NCBI RefSeq assembly: GCF_000001735.4
Contig: NC_003076.8
Location: forward strand, 7,316,001-7,380,000
Length of the DNA stretch: 64,000 bases
DNA from: Arabidopsis thaliana
Lineage: Eukaryota > Streptophyta > Magnoliopsida > Brassicales > Brassicaceae
Direction: 5' to 3'
A model generated the notes under the pieces. That model saw nothing but the letters and a program-made list of their open reading frames with translations. It did no database searches and had not been told where the DNA came from. The translations under genes were made by a program, and so were the position numbers. This document shows positions 13,015-24,283 of this stretch, piece by piece (position 1 is the first letter of the stretch; each line of letters starts with the position of its first letter).

Positions 13015-14718
13015 ATGGTGATGATGAAGAAGATGAAGGGAAGCCAAAGCTTTAGACAAAGACTTCTTCTTTCAACACTTTCTTCAACACCTATCTCGAT
13101 TGATGAGATTCGTGCCGACGAAACGATTCCTGGTCTCCGACCTCACGAGGTTAATCTTCTCCGCCTCTTAGAAATTGTCACCGACGACGCCGTCGTTGAT
13201 ATTAACGAGACCGGTAAGTAACCTTTCACCTGATTTTAGGGTTCATGACTTCAGATTTACTGATTTTAGGAATGATATTGAGCTGAAGCTAAAGTTTCAC
13301 CAATTTAGGGCTTCAAATTTTGTATCTTTCAGCTAGGTTTCGATTCCAATCATGTTTGTGTTTCTGAAAGCAAAACTTGTAGAAGAAGAAAATGATTTTT
13401 AAAAATTCGAATTGGTTTGTTAGTTTTTTAGTATGTTGCGAATTTGGCAGGGACTCGATTAAAGTACAAGCCTGGAACTATAGTGGGAGGGAAGAACTTG
13501 GTTCACAGCTGCTCGCTGAGTCGATCCATTGGCTATTATCTTGAGCCATTGCTTTTGTTGGGATTGTTTGGAAAGAAGCCTCTTTCGATTAGGCTCAAAG
13601 GTATGTACCTTCTACTGTAAAACTGCTTTCAAAAGCATGTGGATATTTGATGATCGAGTGAGCAAGTATTTTAACTCTTGCAGGAATTACAAATGATCCA
13701 AGAGACGCTAGCGTTGACACATTCCGTTCCACTACCTTGAATATCATAAAGCGTTTTGGAGTCCCTGCAGAAGATTTGGAGCTGAAAATCGAAGCCCGTG
13801 GAGTAGCTCCGAATGGAGGTGGAGAAGTTCTCTTAACAGTTCCAAATATTAAGACTCTAAGTGTATGTAGTACTTGTTCTCTTTTCTTCTTCCGCATTGC
13901 AAGGTTCAAATGGATTTCTTATCTGTTATATTATTGCTTCAGGCGGTTCATTGGGTAGAAGAAGGAATGGTGAAGAAGATACGTGGTACAACTTTCTCTA
14001 CAAGAGTGACTAGTGACTTTGAACATTCCATGAGATTCGCAGCTCGTGGTATCTTTAACAATCTCTTGCCTGATGTTCACATTTTCCAAGATCACAGAGC
14101 TGGCGCTCAGGCTGGAAAGTAAGAAGCTTAACTAAAACCAAAAGCAAGAGATACTTGATTGATTAAAGCTCACCTTTTTAAAAAAACCTACGTGATTGCA
14201 GATCTCCTGGATACGGAATATCATTGGCAGCAGAAACAACTACAGGATGTTTCATCTCTGCAGATACAACAGTGTCTTGTGAAAGACCAGACGAAACTGG
14301 AGAGCTCGATGTAGAGAAGAAAGAGAGATCGCCAGCAGAAGACACAGGAGTTGAAGTAGCTTCATGGCTTCTTCAAGAGATTGAAAAAGGTGGAGTTGTT
14401 GATTCAACACACCAGGTACGTTTTAAAATTTGAAAACATTAACCATAGACACCAAGATCGATCAGACTTTAAGTGGGTGTGTTGTTGATTCTCTGAGGTT
14501 TTTTACAGGGATTGTTGTTTCTACTGTGTGCGTTATCTGAACAAGACGTGTCAAAGGTTCGAGTTGGAACATTATCTCCATATGCAGTGGAGACGTTGAG
14601 GAACATTAAGGAGTTTCTGGGAGTTAAGTTTGCCATCAAACCTGATCCATTGACTGGGACTGTTATACTCAAGTGTACTGGAAGTGGCTTAATTAACCTC
14701 TCCAGAAAGCTCTCTTGA
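13015..14718 (+). CDS. RCL1: RNA 3'-terminal phosphate cyclase-like protein RCL1 (ribosome biogenesis)
   Basis: Six exons join in frame: 13015-13213, 13451-13600, 13684-13862, 13943-14118, 14202-14415 and 14509-14718, all with GT-AG introns, giving 375 aa. RTC/RCL family landmarks are visible: the early GLRPHE segment, KYKPGTIVGG, GLFGKKPLSI, RGVAPNGGGEV, AAETTTGCFISAD and a C-terminal LLFLLCALSEQ core. The length fits the RCL1 branch (yeast Rcl1 367 aa) rather than catalytic RtcA; RCL1 proteins act in the nucleolus with the U3 SSU processome, working with Bms1 in early 18S pre-rRNA cleavage (family knowledge). I recognise AT5G22100. The gene starts MVMMKKMKG, so either nearby Met could serve. 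It converges on DPB2, with about 350 bp between stop codons. Confidence 0.93.
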
Positions 14719-15070
14719 TTTCTCACTCACAGTCACCTTTTACAATTTTGTCTGAATGAAAGCGCTTTTCTATAATTTGAGTGGATGTGTATTTTTGACC
14801 TAATCATAATGGCAATTTGCATTTAAATTTATGCATTTTTTACTTTAGATCGACCCTTGTCTGATATAAATTTATGACTATTATTTGTTTACCTTAAGAC
14901 ATATCCTAAAAGAATACTTAATTTATAAGGATACAACTTGTATACAACAGAGAAGCAAAGAATGGGGCATGAAGTATTTTTTTCACTCTTTCTGTATACC
15001 TTTTAAGCTCAGGCTTGTCTGGTAAAAATGGCACTCAATTGATCTCCTGGGATGAATTTTAAAAGGAGAA
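14719..15070. other. 3' UTRs of convergent RCL1 and DPB2
   Basis: This 352-bp gap lies between two convergent stop codons and holds only AT-rich 3' UTR and polyadenylation sequence. No further feature seen. Confidence 0.6.
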
Positions 15071-18000
15071 TCACAAAGCAGAGAGTTCGACTTCTTGAGT
15101 GGAAGGTCGATAAGCTACGAATGTGCTATCAGTTGAGAAAGAGCCTGGATTGAAACATGTTGTTCCCCCAAATTTGCAAACCTCTTGCTCACTCTTGTCA
15201 CCTAATACTATCTGTTTTGAAACAACAACAATACTTAGTTATAAGGCGGGTTTCGTGCAGGATTTGATATAGAAATGAATACCGTATGAGGAGTTGGGTA
15301 CAGTCGAAGAGCGTGATCGTAGTTCCAAATGATGGGTTGCACCATGAGAGGTAGAGGACATAGATGGCTCTGATGAGTTATTGTGTAGACAAGCTGTAAC
15401 AACACGTTTCAGGAGTTTCCATCATTTACCAGGAAAACTTTTAAATCATACGTAAGAAAATAACAGAGACGAGAGATGTGTTTACATGCTTAAAAGGGTC
15501 ATTCGTTTCTTCTGAGGAAGGGGTTACTAAGCATGAACGACGCATCCGATACAGAAGATCTTGTCGGAAGAACACAATCTCTTGGTTATAGAACTTTACT
15601 CTGCATTTTACAAAGACAAGATTATGTGTGGCAAATGTTCACAATTCAAAAGAAAAAGAAAAAAAAACTAATGATGAGCAATAGAGAGTTCACACATCGT
15701 ATAGAAAACTCACCTGCAAGGATTGCTTGAAAATATTGCATTGGGAATAATGTTTCGAAGCTCTTCGGTTAAATATTTCGGTAAAGCGCATCTTGGCAAG
15801 ACTGTTGAGGGACCTGTCAAATATGATGAGATTTTATAAGTCATGTTACCTCATGGATCTCAGTTAAAGATTATTTACATAGTAATGGTGGTGATGATGG
15901 TACCTGCGTCCTCAGGACCTGGAATGAATAAAAACCGACTATTTTCTTTAAGCCGTGGATGGTTTCCAATCATTCTCCCAAGTTTACCAAACTGCTCCCT
16001 GCGAAAGAAATGGACACAGGTTATCGACAATATATAAGAAGAAATTCCCATTTAACAATTGAAGATTCTAACTACAATGATCCCTTACCTAAGGCTTGAA
16101 TACGAACCAAAGGATAAGTTGCATGGGCGAGAACAAAAATTTCCCATAAAAACAAACAAGGAGGGTACTGTCTCCACACTTTCAAAACCGTCAAGAACAG
16201 TTTCCAGCTTCCTCATAACCTTCTCTACGGACAACATATTGTGGCGATCAAGCAATGTCACAAAATATTGATGCTAAATAGAGTACTTGGTACACCAACT
16301 CACCTCTTCGTCGTCCAACCATATGTCAGACAATATGACAAATGTGTCATTCACCGCTTGTCTTTCAAGGTCTGCAAGTTTAATCTGTTGGCAGGCAAAA
16401 AACACATTATTTTTAGTGTGGTTTACCTACTATGTAAGGGATTGCATTGAAAATTTACAAAATTCTCAATCCGAGTACAAACAACGAATCAAAGATTACC
16501 ATCTCTTCTTTAGTTAGTGTGCCGCCTCCGAAGAAATCATATTCAGAATGCGCCTTTAGTGTTTTGTCCCTGTCTTCTAAGGGAGGAAATCCACATGTAA
16601 TCACCTTCACCACAAGATGAGAATACACTTTTAGAAGAGGATGAGTTGGTCAAAGAACATATTATGAAAAACTGAGCTTTGTTACAGGCAATCTGATCAA
16701 GTGTTTATTGGAGACAGGTGTACGTATGTTTTGTCACAGAAAGGACCCTATACATGACTTAGTTCTATGATCCTTCATATAGCTAATAGCCTAATATCTT
16801 GACCCCAACATGAAAAATAAAACAAAATCGTAAAATCTATGAATGTGCACCTCAGCAAATTATACAAATATCTCCCTAGTTAAAAAGTAATTAACTCAGA
16901 ATGGGGGAGAGAAAGGCCCAAAATTGCCACCTTCAATTCTAATTACCTGAAAGATACCGTTAACCTGCATTTCGCCTTCTGCCAAAATTATAGTATTCTC
17001 TGTGAAGAATCCTGTTGTTATCTTGTACTGATTGTCAAAGAAAACTATTCAAAGCACAAAAAACTCAAACGCAATTCCTTCCTATGTCTTTATCAGCATG
17101 AGACATTAAACAATATGTTGAAATGCTATGTCCAGTTTTTGCAGATTTTAGAACCAACTTAAAAAAAGGATATTGCTTTGGACAGATCAATCTCTACAGA
17201 AGCTGAAAGGTCTTCCAGGTAGAAATGTCCATCTTCCAACTGTGATATCACTCCCATCACCCATTTCCTTCCCCTTTGAGAAATCAGAGACTGGATTGAA
17301 GATATCTACTAGACATAACACAGTACAAACTCCTTAGTTTAGTTTTGAACACAAAAATAACCCAAAAGAAAAATGAGAACAACCACATTTGACAGAAAAC
17401 GTAGACCAACCTCATTGTTCTCAAACTGCGACATTTCAGCATCAAATGCTGGCCTAGAAAAATGCTCTGCACGAGAAACTCTCTGCGACAACAACATGAA
17501 TCGTTCCCTGTATAAAGCTGTTTTTGCAGAAGCCTCACCGTGAATAGGCAAGCTACTCGTATGCCTAGTATCAATTAAAATTTACTTCAATCAGTCCAAT
17601 TCTACAATCAACAACGCGCAAACGACCATTACAATTCATCACTATAAAGTTCCATCATCTACCACACATAAACCCTAAGCCACCTATCAAACTCGTCTCT
17701 AGAAACTCACTAGACACACTCTTAGTAGGAAAATTAGAGTGGACTTACTCGTTGAACTTTTTTTTAACAGAATCATATCCAAACTTTGGCACCAGAAACG
17801 CGTCGATGATCGCCAAGGAAGAAGCAGATGTTGTAGGTTCCTCCGGGGCGTTATGAGCTCCTAACAAGCGATTTATCAATCCTCGAACTGATTCCGCGTC
17901 GACAGTGGATGATTTATCTGCAACATTTTTTACAAAATACCCAACGACTTCAGAATCGATGTCAAATTACGCAGAATAATACGAGAGAGAAACGAATTGG

Positions 18001-18178
18001 GCGGCATACGCGTTTCCTGGAGGTTATCGAGGAGAAGATCTATAGCTTCTCCGTCATCGTCGTCGGGAAATTGATCGGCGAAAACGAGAATCTCGTCTAA
18101 GGCATCGAATTTGAGGTTGTACCCTCTGTTTTTGAATTTCTTCTGTATCTTCTTCCTCTTCTGACTGGTGCTGCTCAT
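15071..18178 (-). CDS. DPB2: DNA polymerase epsilon subunit B (DPB2)
   Basis: Thirteen minus-strand exons join in frame to 526 aa: 18178-18010, 17917-17749, 17564-17411, 17305-17174, 17024-16947, 16604-16500, 16384-16304, 16219-16089, 15998-15904, 15813-15714, 15600-15486, 15393-15283 and 15211-15071. The N-terminus is basic (QKRKKIQKKFKNRG) and matches the Dpb2 N-terminal module. The C-terminal half is the inactive calcineurin-like phosphoesterase fold of B-family polymerase B subunits, with FVFMGNF near residue 318 and FIPGPEDAG near 364-372. The product is the essential second subunit of leading-strand polymerase epsilon, in nuclear replication. Intron 4 is a U12-type AT-AC intron. Two E2F-type sites precede the start. 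I recognise AT5G22110. Confidence 0.95.
17025..17173 (-). other. U12-type AT-AC intron in DPB2
   Basis: Read on the minus strand, exon 4 ends AAAGCA and the intron begins ATATCCTTT, the U12 AT-AC donor consensus. It ends GTAC before exon 5 (AAGATAACA). TTCTTTGAC lies about 10 nt upstream of the acceptor and matches the U12 branch site TTCCTTRAY with one mismatch. Only this AT-AC boundary joins residues LSKA to KITTGF in frame; I found no GT-AG pair doing so. Confidence 0.88.
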
Positions 18179-18251
18179 TCTCGCTACTTCTCTCTTTTTG
18201 CTCTCTCTGAATCTGCGAAACTTTTTTCTTCTCTCTTTAATTTCTTTTTGG

Positions 18252-18288
18252 GCGGCAAAACTCTGAAAAATCCCAAATCGGCGGGAAA
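18252..18288 (-). promoter_or_regulatory. two E2F-type sites upstream of DPB2
   Basis: On the coding (minus) strand TTTCCCGC (18288-18281) and TTTGCCGC (18259-18252) both fit the E2F consensus WTTSSCSS. They lie about 75-110 nt upstream of the DPB2 ATG. S-phase replication genes in plants are commonly E2F targets. Confidence 0.65.
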
Positions 18289-18611
18289 CGAATGTGGAAG
18301 AGCCCTAATCGGTGGAAATTCTTTGTTCTTTCGCTAATACGTTATTTACATTATTGCCCCTCTACCTAAACCGGGTGGGTCTAGAACTTTGGATAATATT
18401 ATAATAACGGGTCCAGATTTCATTTCCGGTTAAAGCATTTTTAAACTGTTTAAATTTAATACACAAAAACACTACAAACAACCACTAGCAAGTAGCAATG
18501 CTTATAAGGGATCACTCAAGTGGATTGAGGTTGTATATACCAATAAGTAGACACACGAAATATAGCTCCGGTAAGCTGGAAAATTGAGCAAACCAAACTG
18601 TATGGTTAATG

Positions 18612-20755
18612 TCAGTCATCTCCCCAAGCATCTTCCCGTTGTTTCTGTCTCGAGACAATCCGGTTTTTCCGGGCAGCTTCTTGGTCTCGCTCTTTAGACC
18701 CGAATCCAGAAGCCGGTAGCTTCAATCCCATGCTGTGAGCAATCAACCGTTGAGCTGTTTTCGCTGATGTCTTTGGTCTTTGAGACGGCGGTTCCAAATC
18801 TGAAGTAGAAATCATTTAACATAACATAGTTACACATATGTGTTTTGGTGTTTAATTAATTACACAGCTTGATCAAGCGGATTAAGGAAAAATGGTGTGT
18901 TAAAGTTCATAATTTGATGACATATAGAAGTGAACGAAATTAGAAAAAAATTTGGTGGGGAAGCTTATATCTGATTAAAAGAGGGAATAATTTTGCAGAA
19001 CCATAAAAAAGGAGTAGATTACCTTTTCCAGAAATTGAGCCCAAAAGAGAATCGTTATCATCGAGTACACGTATTGTGAATGAACATTGAACATGCTTGC
19101 AAGCCTCTAGAGCTGTATCAATATTCAAAACACACAGCGAGAGTTAGCTGTATAGGAGAAAGTCTATCCTGATTTATAACTTAGTTAGCAACAAAGGCAG
19201 AAGTTACATTTTTAGCTGTAAAGATACTAAACCTACTTAACAACTAAGCCGTGCATTTTACGTGGTTCAACCCTAGATGAAGACCAATGCACTATCTAAT
19301 AACACAATGCAACACTAGAACAGAGAAATACTAATGCAGTAGTGGGATAAAACTAAAATTTTTCCTAGTTAACCCAATGCATGTATGATGAAAAATCAAA
19401 TTACATATATATACCAGCTGAAGGGGTTTTGAAGACTGCAAGTGCTGTTGTATCATTGACCCAACGAATGATAAATCCACTATCTTTGAAGTCTTTAAAT
19501 AGCTTCTCCAATTCAGTAGTTCTCAAACTTGGAGAAAAACCAGCAAGTACGAGGACATGGCGTGTGCCATACTTGGCTGCATTTAAAAGCGTATAGAAAT
19601 TCAGGTGTTGTATTTAGAACAGGCAGCATATAAATCATAATCAGATTTATCTAACATACTGCTTCTACTTGTTACAGATAATACAATCCAAAAAACAGAA
19701 AGGAAACATTGAGAGTCACAACTTACATTTCAGTGATTCATCAGTCTTCTCTGACTCACGAGATAAATCGTTATCTTCTGAATCATCATCAAACCTCGAC
19801 TCAGAGAAATCTCGATCACTGTACATTGCATCACTCTTATAAGTAAACGTTCCCCTTCCACGTCTCTTAGGTCCTTGAACTTTAGGTTCTTCAACCGAAA
19901 GCTTTGATATTTCAGGCAACTCTTCTACGGGGAGTAACTTACTCGGTTCAACATCTGCAAGAGCTTCCCAATCTGCAACAAAAATCAAGGTCATGTAAAC
20001 ATACACACATACATGATCTCATGATTGATACAAGAGGTCAATGCATCTGTTAAGTCACAACAAATGTAACATACCATCATCTGAAGAATCATGAGCAGCT
20101 GAATTACTGCTAGATACTTTGGAATCCTCCGTTTTCCCTTAATAGATCCATGATAATCGATCAATAACAGCGTAAAAAAGGAGAAATCAGATAGAAAACA
20201 AATGAGAACTCTAGAAGAACAACCATCAGCATCAAAGCTTGAGACATTTGGGTCAGACTTGAGTCCACTGGAAGCAACAGATTGATTCTCTACATTGCCG
20301 GAACTTCTGCAATCATAAACCGTATATGAACCCTAAAATCGATGAAAGCATATAATTTTCCAGCTTTCAATTTCCCTAAACCACATTTCTCATATCTCTC
20401 CTAGTTTTTCCGATCAACAAAAATCAGTAGTGTACCTTGAAGAGGCAAGATCACAATCCAACGCTCGTTGCTTAATGAGGGAAGAGCGAGTTCGAAGCTC
20501 ATCGGATTTAAGGGAAAGTCCCTCAGAAGAGTAGAGATCCGCCAACTGCGTAAGAGCGGCGGATAATTGAAGCCCAAACTCCGTTCTCTCGCCGGAGGAG
20601 GAAGAACCTAACCGCGATTGAAGATTGGTCTCCAAAGACTCGAGAAAGGAGATCGCCGCCGTGACGTCGCCGGCTACCACGAGATCCTCCACTCGTTCGC
20701 TCCAATTTGGTTCACTTATTCTTCCTTCTTCTTCGTTTGGCCGTGTGTTCTCCAT
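18612..20755 (-). CDS. R3HCC1-like acidic protein of unknown function (AT5G22120)
   Basis: Seven exons on the minus strand (first exon 20755-20436, last ending at the TGA at 18614-18612) give about 383 aa. Residues 1-107 predict helical and acidic; the middle (about 136-237) is low-complexity, acidic and Ser rich with a basic patch GPKRRGRG. From about 238 a compact RRM-like region follows (HVLVLAGFSPSLRTTELEKL ... GFIIRWVNDTTALAVF), and the C-terminus is Arg/Lys rich, ending AWGDD. This RRM-like plus AARK-RI-AWGD tail resembles animal R3HCC1/R3HCC1L coiled-coil proteins, so RNA association is an inference. It is transcribed in the same direction as DPB2, which starts 430 bp downstream. An exon-4 fragment is duplicated at 23781-23950. 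Confidence 0.85.
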
Positions 20756-21485
20756 AGTTAGGTCTCAGCGAGTCTGACGCTTTCAGAAAATTCCCACACG
20801 TATCCACACGAATTAGAAAGCGATGATTCTTTGCTTCTTATTTATATATCATCGTAATCAATTTGAATTTTTAGAACATGTTTTAGAAAATTATAAAGAA
20901 AATACAGTAAGGTGAAACAAAACTTTATTACTCAACTCAACTCAAAGCTGTCCAAATACTATTTTGTAAATTTGGGTGAATGTTTGGGACCTTGTAATTA
21001 TATTTTGCAAAATATCAGCTGTGTACTTAGTTATCTATTAAAAACAAATTCAGATATCACTTTTTTTTTTTATCAAAGATCCATAGTATGGAATATGGAT
21101 CATGTTATGGGGAGATTATGTGGCAAAAGCCCGGAATTTCATAATTAATGATATACGTATCAAAGTTTGTATACTCTCACATTAAAACAAATGTAAAGAG
21201 CAATCTACGCTTTGTGTGATGATGCTTTTATGACCTGTTGTTTTTATACAGCTATTTGCAGTCTCTCTTGTACAAGGAATCTGAGGACAAGCAAGGTCTA
21301 CAAATGTTTCATATTCATCAATGAACTTTTCTTGAGAAAAATCCTAACGAACCTTTAGAATACATATCAAACAAAAAGCAGACACCAACAAAATTTGCAG
21401 ATCATGAATCATATACAAAAGCCGTAAACTTGAAAGTCTCAGTAGATGGTAATGACTCAACAAAGCAAATAACTTTTGGCTAGTC
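20756..21485. other. intergenic DNA between AT5G22120 and PNT1
   Basis: This holds the promoter side of AT5G22120 and the 3' UTR of PNT1. I see no further gene, RNA or repeat. Confidence 0.5.
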
Positions 21486-23595
21486 TCAGTCTTCTTTGGT
21501 AACATTGTTTGAAGAAGAGGACGATTCATACCGTCTGAAGAGAGGAGAGAATCGATGGCGTTGTATGATTCTGACAAGGACGAAGGTGTTTGCAGCCAGA
21601 AACAGCAAACTCGCGATCCATAGCGGTAGAAAGACATTAACGCCCTTGAACTCGAGCATGTATCCCCATAAGAGCCAATGTGTCTGAGCTCCGATCCACA
21701 TAATGATGCATAACAAGCCTTCCCATTTCAGCTTCATATGGCTCCATGGTAGAATCAGGGGTAGCAGGCAATAAAACCACACAAAGTACTGCGCAGTTAT
21801 CACCTAGAGACAAATGAGGCGATCAACATTTGCAAAAACCAGAAAGTTTTAGCTCACTGGGGAATGTATATGAAAATGAACAATTGAAGACTTTTTTGGA
21901 CAGTATGAGAATAGAGTGATGCATTATATACCTTATTGAAAGTGACAAATGCAACGGTTTGGAGAAAGATGCAGAACACTAGATCCTGGGAGAAGCAGAA
22001 GACTAGAGCAAACTGTACTGTAAACTGGGGTAAAAACGAGATAAGCTTCTCCACAGCTGAAAACTGGCGCTCATAGTGAAGATATATGTGATAGAAGTAG
22101 ATGGAGAAGTTGTGCCTTGGATCTGTTCGAGTAAGGTGATATAAGAGAGCCTCATGCAGGAACTCTTGTCCATAAAAATAGAAGGAAACAGCATTGCAAG
22201 CTAGAAAAACTCCCCCGGATATCAAAGCAAACATGATTCTCTCCCTGGAAAATAAACTTTTCAAGGTGGTCAAGAGATTGAAGAGGAATGTTTTTCTCTC
22301 CATGTTACTGGCAGGTGTCTTGGCCTGACCGGTATTCCAATACAAAAGAGCCGGCTTTTGACCAGATCTAAATACCTGGGTATCAAGAACCAGGATGATT
22401 GGCAAGGCATAGATAATAGGATAGACCCTGAAATGCACAACAAGCCCGTACCAAAATGCAGCTTGTAACAAATTACCTACACAGCAAAATATATAGATGT
22501 TGTTGTGTCAATAGTTTGCCGGATTAACAAACTGGATATTTCACTGATAAGAACAGGACAGGAGAATAGCCTAATAAGAACTCTTTAGTCTTTACTTATC
22601 GCTGTTAAGAACGATGAACATAACTACAGTTGCAGACCAAACCACAGAGAACGAAATAGAAAACAAAATATACTTAGGAAATGATATATAGTCCCCAAAC
22701 TCTCCAAAGCCTAAAAAAGTTTCCAAGCCTATTCCCGAATACTCAGCATGGCCTAATCTGTTACTCTCTGTCTAAAACAGTTCATAAAGAAGACATTATG
22801 TATTGACACTTCTATTATATTTCTGTTATAATCACCTAATGTGAAAGATACACACATATGAATTGAACTGATATAAATTAGTTCATGGAACTAAATTTAG
22901 GCTATCAATGCATAAAAGCTGCAAACTTAATAATAGTCTACAGAAAAAAAGTTCCCTTGACTTGTACTAATCTCAAAGTAGGTGTCTACCTTGCATTAGG
23001 CAGAGAATGATCCATAATATCATGGCACAAACGATGGGTTCACAGTTCCCTCTGGTTCCAATAGTGAATGTAAACGGATTGAAAAGCCAAACCATTACAG
23101 AATATGTACATATCTTCTCAGGCACCTTACGTTGTTTCAAAATCTTATGGATAAACCAGCCGACCAGTAAATCTGAAACATGGAAATAGATTCCAAAACG
23201 ACAGAGAAACAAATCATCGACACATTGTGAGGCTGATGAACTAAACCAAAAAAGGTTGAACTTTCTACTAATTTTCTTCTGTTAAGACATAATAAACATA
23301 AGAAAGATGAGATAACTATAAGAAATGCCATACCAGAAGCTGAGAAGAGAAACTTTCCCCATGACCGATGAAAGAAGGAATTAGGGGTCAGAAGAAGCGC
23401 GAGCAAAGGCGAATAACGGTATGTGGTTCGCTTGTAAGGAGATTCTCCGGATGCCATCAACGAAGCAGCATCGGAAAATACAATGTAATCAACATCAGTG
23501 TACCGGACCTCCATATGAGCATCTTGCCATTCTCCATAAACAATCAAAAACACACGCAGAAGCATCGAGAACACCAGTAGTGAACGGAACTTCAT
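21486..23595 (-). CDS. PNT1: PEANUT1, GPI mannosyltransferase 1 (PIG-M)
   Basis: Four exons (23595-23334, 23172-22990, 22476-21932, 21803-21486) give 435 aa from MKFRSLL; an in-frame ATG at 23631 would add 12 residues. The protein is a polytopic membrane protein with about ten hydrophobic segments. The luminal first loop carries the GT-C acidic motif TDVDY near residue 33, required in PIG-M for dolichol-phosphate-mannose use; [15 protein letters not shown] and the VVHFRVYP segment are also family hallmarks. It adds the first alpha-1,4 mannose to the GPI precursor in the ER lumen. I recognise AT5G22130, whose loss disturbs cellulose and embryo shape (literature). The C-terminal tail is Ser rich and cytosolic-like. 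Confidence 0.93.
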
Positions 23596-23780
23596 CCCTA
23601 TACAATCAGAATTTAAAATTATGATGAGCAATCCAAAGAAGCAACAATGACTAAATTCAAAAGCTCCAAGATCTTAGTATGCAATTACTAATCCTAATCA
23701 AGTTAATCCAACAGACTAAATTATACACAGATTATCGTGATTCAATGCATCTTAAAGCTTATTACATAGAGAGGAACGAA

Positions 23781-23950
23781 TTACATACATTTCGATGGTT
23801 CATCATCAGTGTTCTCTGATTCACGAGACATATCGCTTATCTTCTGAATCTTTAAACCTCGACTCACAAAAGTCTCGATCACATCACTCTCATAAGTAAA
23901 CGTTCTCTTAGGTATTTAAACTTTAGTTTCTTCAACGGAAAGATTCAGGG
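23781..23950 (-). pseudogene. displaced fragment of AT5G22120 exon 4
   Basis: This stretch aligns with 19725-19920, the fourth exon of AT5G22120 and its donor junction, in the same orientation. Shared landmarks include GATTCACGAGA, TTATCTTCTGAATC, AAACCTCGACTCA and ATAAGTAAACGTT. It carries several small deletions and substitutions that break the frame. It lies upstream of the PNT1 start and 3.8 kb from the parental exon, so a short segment was copied past PNT1 without the rest of the gene. Confidence 0.8.
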
Positions 23951-24283
23951 GTTTACAGGGATGATTGAACTAGCCGGTGTATGTCTCTCCGCCAAGAGAT
24001 CTCCGATTCAACCTAAAACAGTCGCTGGAATGCTCAGAGGTTTGAACGAAATGATTTCAATTTGTTTTTTTTTCTGGTTTATGTTTGGTTTCCGGTTTGA
24101 TCTTATTTGATTTTCCGGTTTAGTCGACTCAAATAATTCCATTATTTATACATTAGATACCAACATAAAGCAAAATCAACACACACTGAAACAATGAAAT
24201 CAACACAAAAACAAACACAAACACAAACAACATGATTACATCTGCACACAAGATGTAACCTCAAAACACAATAGGAATCAAAC
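23951..24283. other. intergenic DNA with a short unexplained open frame
   Basis: Immediately after the fragment, a plus-strand frame (ATG at 23962, MIELAGVCLSAKRSPIQPK) has coding-like composition for about 30 codons before running into T-rich sequence. I do not recognise it; it may be part of the same captured DNA. The rest is the 3' UTR of the next gene. Confidence 0.35.

Noticed and set aside
17025-17173. GT-AG alternative for DPB2 intron 4
   Set aside because: No GT near 17174 pairs with an AG near 17024 while keeping the frame; AT-AC fits all three U12 signals.
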